Assembly (NCBI GenBank): GCA_037893225.1
Contig: JAZGUH010000564.1
Span: forward strand, 930,001 to 994,000
Length of the DNA: 64,000 nt
Origin: Hippasteria phrygiana
Lineage: Eukaryota; Echinodermata; Asteroidea; Valvatida; Goniasteridae
Reading direction: 5' to 3'
Positions 56,541-64,000 of the stretch are shown here, piece after piece. The first letter of the stretch is position 1; each line of letters starts with the position of its first letter. The translations under genes and the position numbers were made by a program. A model generated the notes under the pieces. It made no database searches and was not told where the DNA came from. It saw only the letters and a program-made list of their open reading frames with translations.

Positions 56541-58270
56541 TTATGTGCACAAAGTCGGGCAAAATATGTGACGTCCCGATGACCTCATCAAAAAAGTGCA
56601 TTTTGAAGGTCCTATATATACACACCGTACGTGTGATTGTGTTCAATTGTGACATGCAGATGAGCCGGCATGTATTTTAGATAAAAACGTATGTGACGTC
56701 ATGTTGACATAACGACATGAAAATTGGTGGGTAGGTAGATATTGTCACTAGCATACATAATCCAAAGTGACGTCATGATGACGTCATCAACTGATTTTTC
56801 AAATGTTTTTAAATATATTTCTACTCCCAAAATTTGACAGTCATTGATCAGACTGCAATCTGGACACATGACAAGACCACATTCCGAATGTTTGCTTTCA
56901 CAAGTGCCCTAGTGATGACGTCATCACGTGTCACATGACATCATCTTAAATGTGCATTTTTGAATGGCCTATATTTAGAGAACCGTAGGTAGGCTGGTAG
57001 GTGAACATGTTATAGATGAAAATTGATGTGACGTCATGATGACGTCATCATATGATTTTATAGTATTGTTTCAGTTTTTGGACCTTAAAGCCATATATCA
57101 TCAACAGAACATGCTAATTTAGAAATTCTTTTTGTAATAGGTTTGTTAGATCATACATAATTGTATATAAATGTGAAAAATGTGTGTTGTCATGAGGACG
57201 TCATCAAAAAATGTGCTTTTTTGAAACACGTATAAGGGTACATCCGATCGTCACGAAAATTGGTGGGTATACAGATATTGTCACAAGAATGCAAACTCCG
57301 AAGTGACGTCATTATGTGTCACGTGACGTCACCTTAAAGGTGCGTTTTTAAAAGGGGCCATATCTAGACAGTTGTTGGACCGATTAGGGTGAAACCTGGT
57401 ATGTTGAAAGGCCGGTAATTGAATATGATTTTAACATGGTTACGTTCTTGAATCTGTAAGCCATATCCCGTCAACAGAACAAACTACTTTCGAAATTCTT
57501 TTTGAAATAAGTTTGTTAGGTCATAAATAATATGTAAAAAATAGAGGCGATTGATGTGGAACGTCATGATGACGTCATCATGCGATTTTATAGTAATTTT
57601 TAAGTTTTTGGACCTTTAAGCCATATCTCATCAACGGAACATGCTAATTTCGAAATTCTTTTTGCAATAGGTTTGTCAGGTCATAGATGCATACATATAA
57701 ATGTGAAAAATGTGTGACGTCATGATGACGCCATCAAAAATGTGCTTTTTTGAAACATGTATAAGGGTTGGCCCGATTGCCATGAAAATTGGTGGGTAGG
57801 TAGATATTGTCACTAGTATGCAAAATCCGAAGTGACGTCATGATGACGTCATTGGCTGATTTTCTATGAATTTTTCAATGTTTTATATTTAATTCTACTC
57901 TCAAAATTGTACACTGTAATTCATCAGATTGACACCAAATATGACACAAACCAAGACCACGTGTGAAGTGTTTGTTTAGACAAGTGCCGTTGTGATGACC
58001 TCATTGTGGGTCACGTGACGTCATCTTAAAGTTGCACACTTTAAGGTCCTATTTCTAGAGAACCGTAAATTTGATTGGGTTCAATATAGGTATGCAGGTA
58101 GACAAGGATGTCTTATTGATGAAAATGGATGTGACGTCATGATGACGTAATCGTACGAATTTATAGTAATTTTAAATTTGTTTAATTTTTAAGCCATATC
58201 TCATTAACAGAACATGTTAATTTCGAAATTCTTTTTGTAACAGGTTTGATAGGTCATAGATATCTAGACA
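56541..58270 (+). repeat. TGACGTCA-module repeats, several tandem units
   Basis: At least three rounds of the roughly 550-bp module set are present. TGACGTCATGATGACGTCAT pairs occur near 56,768, 57,029, 57,833 and 58,133, and single or damaged copies near 57,304, 57,564 and 57,716. The blocks AAGCCATATCTCATCAACGG, GCTAATTTCGAAATTCTTTT and AAAATTGGTGGGTAGGTAGA recur in fixed order. Confidence 0.85.
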
Positions 58271-58899
58271 AAAATGAGAACAATTTTGGGAGGTTTATAA
58301 AATTAAAACGCGTTTACCATAACACGCTTTTCTGGGGAATGAGGGCACACCATAATATAAAACAAATGGAAGATCCATGGAAAGTAAATAGCGCCCTCTA
58401 TCGGTTGATAATTATTAGTTGATACCTTTTGGGACGGACGTAGGTCATTATTGTGTGCTGCGTCCAACCATCGATGAAGTTTCTGTTCCTTCATCTATGG
58501 TCCAACAAAATTATTTCATTGAAGTGTTTAAAAACTCTCCGATTTATTTGAAACTTTGCTTTGCTAACACCTTTCAAAATATTTCAAAATTTCAAAATTT
58601 GGTTTCTTAATTAAATGGCCTGCGAGTGTAAGAAACCAAGGGTTTAATCAAATTATCACGATTCTGGGTTTTTTTCTTCCAACGTATTTTTAGCATTTGA
58701 CTCCTTATATTTGGACGGTAATTGTTGGTAATGTAAACGGTCGCCCTAAAACACCCGGTCGCCCTATAATATAAGATTAACGGTAATCGGTCTCCCTATG
58801 TTCGAAAACGTCAATATAAGCCTACATACAAAGCTACAATAACCAACTACACAATACAAACTAAACATTGTCGTGACTTACCTTTATATTCAACTTTTC
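58271..58899. other. No gene recognised
   Basis: A GGTCGCCCTA-type string repeats at about 58,739-58,800. Otherwise unremarkable. Confidence 0.35.
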
Positions 58900-59746
58900 C
58901 TACTATCATCAAGTCATAGTTTTCCCATGAACGGTTACAGTTTTTAAATACAAAAGCACATATTTTCACAACATCCATAGTTCTATGTTAAATTGTTTGA
59001 ATAATTACACATTATACCCACAAAAGTCTCATTTTTAGCTAAACACCAAAATTTCACATGATTTTGTAAACACAAATTTCCTCAGTTCTGATTGGTCAGT
59101 TCATACCTCCATAAAAAAAATCTCATACGTCACAAAAAAACATTTCATGTTAGTAAATTTTATAATGTTCAAAAACCTTACGCAAACGTTCTGGTAAAAA
59201 TTACTGAACACCTCCCAGTTATACGTAAACTGAAACGCTCAAAACAAAAACGTAAGTAACCTATACAGATCCTAACTAAAACATTCTTAGAACGTCAACT
59301 TAAATATAGATACCAGATTGTCGGTATATATGCGCTAGTATCATTTCCAATTAAAAATCTGTAAATATTCATTCAACATTGCAAAAAATGTCGGATTCAG
59401 CCTTAAACTCAACTTTAAGGGTTTGTTTATTGTCTGTACGTTTAATTTCAAAATTTTCTTAAACGTTCCAGAAAATACATTTTTCAAACGTCACAAAAAA
59501 AAGTTTAATTTAGATACATTTTCTAACATCCCCAAAACATTTTACAAACATCCCAAAAAAACGTTTCATGTAGGTACTTTTTCTAACATCCGCAAAACTT
59601 TATTAAAACGTCCTGGTAAAACCTCTCCATTTGTACCTAAACAACAACATTTTATACAAATTTTAAAAAAGACCTTTAAGACGAACACATAAGTGACCTA
59701 GTACAACCTAACCAAAACGTTTTTTAAACGTTTAATGTTTGCTGGG
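58900..59746. repeat. AAACGT-rich degenerate region ending in a TIR-like sequence
   Basis: Irregular repeats of AAACGTC, CCAAAAAAACGTTT and TTTTCTAACATCC with spacing near 60 bp run through about 59,420-59,700. The segment ends AATGTTTGCTGGG followed by TTAA (to 59,749), similar to the AATGTGTTAGCTGGG terminus of the satellite-bearing element. A left partner was not found. Confidence 0.45.
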
Positions 59747-59749
59747 TTA

Positions 59750-60608
59750 ATAACATCATCTTTAATTCATATTTTTCTGCAATATTTCTCTGTATACCTA
59801 TGAAACCTATTAAACAAAATTCCCTGTCTATATTCACACCAAGTATCAAACCAATAGCACATCTTCCTCCAGAAATATAGATCCTCCAAAATTAAACGTT
59901 TTATATATAACACATGATAACCTAATCATAACATTTATATCTATAATACGTCCCTGTCTGTGTACATACCAAATATAAGAACCAAAATTCACTTATATCA
60001 ACATAATAAAACTTTAAAAGATCCACCTTTAACGTTTCTCAATTTCACACCTGACACATCATTACATCACATCAATTTCTATCTATAACACGTCCATATC
60101 CATACAAAATAGCTTCTAAATTAACACCTTTAATATTATGTAACTCATAACATCTTCAAGACCTCGCATCAATTTCCATAAACAGATCCATATACATGTA
60201 TATCAGCATGCAAAATATGCATAAACCCAATGCCTGTACACCCACATGCACACAAACTACATCTTCATGTCACAAAAACATTAAGTATAGGGCCTATAGA
60301 CCTACATATTCGTAAGGTTTTGTGTCCTCAGAAATTGCTTAATATACAAAAAGCTACCTTTACTTCTAACACCTACAAACAACATTACGGTAATATCACA
60401 CACAAATTTACTCTCGCACTTGCCACAAATCATTTGCAATAAAAATAGACTAAGCAAGTGTCTTCATTTTTTCAAATATGCACTAAAAAAAATATCATTT
60501 ATTCCTCCAACCATTACAGAAGAACTAATCACATCATTATTTATCCAGCAAAATCTTCTCTTCCACACAGTAACCACAAAAGCTAACAAACAGGACAGCG
60601 GAAAACCC
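59750..60608. other. AT-rich, no gene recognised
   Basis: Low-GC sequence with A- and C-rich plus strand, no convincing frame. Confidence 0.35.
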
Positions 60609-60644
60609 ATGAGTTCTGTTCTAAAACAGACTCATAATGTCTAG
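60609..60644 (+). repeat. Helitron-like 3' terminus: hairpin plus CTAG
   Basis: ATGAGTTCTGTT pairs with AACAGACTCAT, followed by AATGT and CTAG (60,641-60,644) and a T-run. This is the clearest of the four copies. Confidence 0.5.
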
Positions 60645-60649
60645 TTTTT

Positions 60650-61990
60650 TCTTCTTTTTCTTCTTCTCCCCAAAACCCCATAAACTTTATGCACGTTTTT
60701 TCTAATCGGCACTTTTGCCCTTAAACAAACTTCAATCTTAATGAGAGTTGGCATACACTGAGACCCTGTACTGAACTAGTGCATATTACTCTGACGTCAT
60801 GGTGACGTCATCATGTATCAAATTACAAGCAATTAAAGATTAGCAGATTTAATCTTTGAAAATCAATATAAAATCAACCGTGAGAGCCCGGAACTTGATT
60901 TTTGTGGGAATTGATAGTATAATCCAGGATCTTTATTTTATCTCGTGTGCGGCAAATCACGTGACCCTTCCTTCCGGTCCAAACCGGAAGTGCCTCATCA
61001 TTTGAAAGTGGAAAAAGATGGGAACTTGCTTTCAACGATGTTGGTCTCCGACTAGGTTGTACTTCACAAAAAAATTATTTGTGACGTCATAAAATGTTCG
61101 AGCGCCCTCTGGCGGCAAGTTGAAAAATGCTTAAAATGAATAATCGGTCGATGTGTGTGGCGAAGTTTGCTGAAATCACTCTATAATTGATGTATGTAAT
61201 CGGCTTCACGCTAAGAACAAGTTGAGGTGGAGAAAGATTGATGACGTCACCAGACCGGAAGTTGCAATGAAAAGACCTTTAAACGTGAAAAATTTGCTAC
61301 AAAATCAACCGCAAGACATATAATGCAGATTTCTGCTTCAGATAGCATAGTTTACATAGCTCTCGAGCTTTCCGATAATGACGTCACGATGACGTCACCA
61401 AGTATCAGATTAAAAGCAATCAAAGATTTCTATATTTAATTTTTGAAAATCAATATAAAATCAACCGTCAGAGATCTGATTTAGCTTTCTACGGGAACTG
61501 ATAGAATAATCCAGAGTCTTCATTTTTGATATTACGTGCAAAGTCACGTGACCCTTCCTTCCGGTCCAAACCGGAAGTGCCTTATAACGTGAAAGTTTAA
61601 TCTTTGAAAGTCAATATAAAATCAATCGAGAGAGATCTGATTTTGCTTTTTAAGGGAACTGATAGAATAATCCAGTGTCTTCATTTTTTATATTACGTGC
61701 AAAGTCACGTGACCCTTCCTTCCGGTCCAAACCGGAAGTGCCTTATAATTTGAAAGTGGAAAAAGATGTGAACTTGCTTTCAACGATAATAGTCTCCGGC
61801 TAGGTTGTACTTTAAAAAATCACCGGTAACGTAATATAATGTTAGAGCGCCTTCTACCGCCAGGTTGATGTGTGTGGCGAAGTTTGCTAAAATCACTTTA
61901 TAATTGATGTATGTATCAGGCTTTATGCTAAGAACAAGTTGAGGGGGTCACCTTTGAACCCTGAAAAAATGCTGACAAATCAACCGCGAG
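60650..61990 (+). repeat. ACCGGAAGT-module repeat with internal tandem duplication
   Basis: The blocks are as at 52,180-53,100. Near 61,534 and 61,695 the ACGTGCAAAGTCACGTGACC block repeats with a 161-bp period, including TTCCGGTCCAAACCGGAAGT, so one module was duplicated in tandem here. Confidence 0.85.
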
Positions 61991-62010
61991 AGATATGCAA
62001 AATCCGAATA

Positions 62011-62070
62011 GTCAAGATTGGAGTCAATCTGATCAATGACAGTGTTGATCAGATTGACTCCAATCTTGAC
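62011..62070. repeat. Perfect 26-bp inverted repeat with 8-bp loop
   Basis: GTCAAGATTGGAGTCAATCT plus GATCAA (62,011-62,036) is exactly complementary to 62,045-62,070. The right arm is the normal ATTGATCAGATTGAC block of the TGACGTCA repeat (compare 54,217-54,235), so the left arm is an inverted copy at the junction between two repeat families. Confidence 0.95.
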
Positions 62071-62240
62071 GTAGACAAAGACCATGTTGTAATTGTTTGC
62101 TTTGACACGTACTGTCGTGATGACATCACCATGCGTCACGTGACAACATCTAAAAGGTGCATACTTTCAGGTCCTATATCTAGAGAACTGTACATCCAAT
62201 TGGAGTCAATCGTGGTATGCAGGTAGGCCGGTATATGTTA
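62071..62240 (+). repeat. Partial TGACGTCA module
   Basis: The block GACCATGTTGTAATTGTTTG, then damaged GATGACATCACC and CACGTGACAACATC strings, then TATATCTAGAGAACTGTA continue the module order seen at 54,240-54,420. Confidence 0.65.
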
Positions 62241-62307
62241 CCGTTGTCTTCCTCATCAATCAGAATTAAAGCACGTACGATATATATGCCAAAATCCTCG
62301 CATGGTC

Positions 62308-62730
62308 TGCAATATAAGAAGTCACATTTTGACTAAACCGTATGAAGATCCCACAAAGCAACGCTAGGGGCAGCACACAACTTAACTTTAGGTTCAAAGT
62401 TTACCTGACTACTGGTGTAAGCTAAGGCAGATGTGTGTCTCTCTCTGTACAGAAATAAAAGTTCACACCAAAAACTTTCGTAAATTCAGATCAGCAGCCA
62501 AAACTCCATCGATTCCCGAGGTAAGAAAACAACAGTAACAAGTAATTTAAATCACAATAAATTCGGCTTGAAATCCCATGTTTTTCTTTACCATTGAAGA
62601 ATTTTCAAACTATGCATTTTTTTTATGCCCCAAAGAATAAATTATACTGACAAAAGAAGCCATTTCAACTGCTAAATATTTTTATTCTTTAATCTTTTCA
62701 TTAAACGTTCCTGACAAAGATACTGCAACA
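62308..62730 (+). repeat. First unit of a ~420-bp tandem duplication
   Basis: From TAAGAAGTCACATTTTGACT to GACAAAGATACTGCAACA, the unit repeats directly in the next segment. Confidence 0.85.
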
Positions 62731-63853
62731 TAAGAAGTCACATTTTGACTAAATCGTATGAAGATCCCACAAGGCAACGCTGGGGCCAGCACACAACTTA
62801 AGTGGTTCAAAGTTTACAGGTGCACCACACTAAATAAACTCCCATTGACTTTAGTGTAAAATCCACTAACTTCACAGTGAAAAAATCCTTATCCAGGAGT
62901 CTCTCAACTATTGTGGCACTAATGAAAATTATAGTTGGGATCTTAATCTGTCAAATTCTGTTCAATTTTTGGTAGGGTAGCCGTTTGGAATTTTTGCTAA
63001 TTGTCCCCAAAGAGTAGCACCCCTAAAAATGTAGTTTTTCCCAAACCGGCTATCTGCCATTTTTCATACAGCATCCCTCCACTTGCCAAGCCAAATAGGA
63101 CCAATTTTAAAGCCAACATGTATCAAGTCTGCACAAAAGTTGAAGCACAGAACCCCCAGGTTTTGATAGCTGATCATAATTACACAATCTATCAATTGCA
63201 TGACCCCCCAAAATGTATTATTTAAAAACAAAATGTTGGTTTACAATTCATGCTAATCAGCTTGGTGCAGCCATTTTTGGCCTATTTAGTGTGGTGTACC
63301 CTATACTGACTACTGATGTCAGCTAAGGCAGATCACGGTGTGTCTTTATCTGTATAGAACTAAAGGTTCAAACAGATCTTACATTTAGTTCTGGAGATAT
63401 TGGACGTCATGATGCCCCCATGTTTAAAGTTGTACCTAACTTGCATAAACTATGTACGTTTTTCTTGGTACTTTGCTGGAGTTCGTCTGGCGTTACGAAA
63501 ACATATTTAAAGTGCGCCCTCATATGACAAGTTTTGACAATGCCATAACGTAGCGCATTGGACTAACCAGGAGCCAATTGGCTGATCACACCAACAACTT
63601 TAGTTAAATCAAATCAGATCAGCAGCCCAAACTCTATAAGAAAACAACAGCTAAATACCAGTAACAAGTAATATAAATCACAATAAATTCGGTTGGAAAT
63701 CCCATGTTGTTCTTTGCCATTCAAGAATTTTCAAACCATGTATTTTTGTTTTGCCCCCAAAGAATAAATTTTACTGACAAAAAGAAGACATTTCAACTGC
63801 AGAATGTTTTTATTCCTTTTATTAAACTTTCCCGACAAAGATACTGCAACAAA
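62731..63853 (+). repeat. Second unit of the tandem duplication, with insertions
   Basis: The same blocks occur in the same order (TAAGAAGTCAC, GGCAACGCTGGGGCCAGCAC, ATCACAATAAATTCGG, GACAAAGATACTGCAACA), expanded by a TIR element (62,819-63,301) and by about 190 further bases around 63,400-63,600. Confidence 0.8.
62819..63301. mobile_element. 483-bp TIR element inside the tandem duplication
   Basis: GGTGCACCACACTAAATAAA at the left matches the complement of CCTATTTAGTGTGGTGTACC at the right. The first unit of the duplication gives the uninterrupted sequence (TTTACCTGACTACTGG). The duplication seems to be TA-like but is not exact. Confidence 0.8.
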
Positions 63854-64000
63854 ACTATTGCTTTGCGTGTGAATTATTCAATGAAGTTTGAAGTGAAATT
63901 TTAATGCAGAATTGAAAAATGTGCCCATCTCCACGCTACTGTCAAGATACGCATCCTTTTCAATACTTCAGATTTGGGTTGCTCTTCCACAGAATTTATC

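Noticed and set aside
58900..59749. A second copy of the 14.3-kb satellite-bearing element
   Set aside because: Only the right end resembles it (GCTGGG terminus); no left end or 265-bp monomers were found.

Overview
The window is animal nuclear DNA, almost certainly from a marine invertebrate. Reasons: spliceosomal introns, a Penelope-like retroelement, fragments of mariner, Harbinger, THAP and BEN-domain genes, many short TIR elements, and ACATGTACATGTA-type simple sequence scattered throughout. An echinoderm, hemichordate or cephalochordate is my guess, not something the sequence proves. There is no sign of bacterial or organellar DNA, and no rRNA or intact tRNA.

1-25,984: a nest of insertions in a pair of divergent tyrosine-recombinase-like (YR) genes. 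The minus-strand gene (start near 24,010) is cut by a TIR element at 1,044-23,530 flanked by a TA duplication; its last 36 codons lie at 931-1,041. Of the element's 22.5 kb only about 4 kb is its own. It carries (a) a 170-bp Penelope-like scrap with a 13-bp target-site duplication (2,922-3,091), (b) a complete Penelope-like element with an intact 891-codon RT plus GIY-YIG ORF, pseudo-LTR structure and about 14-bp duplication (4,518-8,674), and (c) a 14.3-kb TA-flanked element (9,006-23,314) that starts with a long palindrome and holds about 49 monomers of a 265-bp satellite with higher-order organisation. The plus-strand YR gene (24,334-25,984) has a C2H2 finger and the R, R, H, Y residues of tyrosine recombinases, but is frameshifted.

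26,000-43,600: mostly non-autonomous elements. Two members of one GGCCAAGTAAAA-TIR family, two TTAA-flanked MITEs, two TAA-flanked MITEs, palindromic MITEs, a 528-bp internally deleted mariner, and a 2.1-kb TIR element with a decayed THAP zinc-finger exon. Several sit inside one another.

43,600-51,200: the most gene-like part. A PIF/Harbinger-like first exon (plus strand, 43,804-44,099) converges on a multi-exon minus-strand gene (50,821 to 45,142). That gene has a conserved N-terminal exon, an in-frame small second exon, a KEAA-repeat and acidic low-complexity exon, and a C-terminal exon that looks like a BEN domain. Its introns hold a 1.2-kb inverted repeat, a TIR element and a 15-bp G-rich minisatellite.

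51,200-64,000: no gene recognised. The segment is built from dispersed and tandem modules full of paired TGACGTCA palindromes, a second family marked by an ACCGGAAGT motif, hairpin-plus-CTAG motifs resembling Helitron 3' ends, and a 420-bp tandem duplication near the right edge. Related copies occur at 28.4-29.4 kb and 37.6-38.7 kb.
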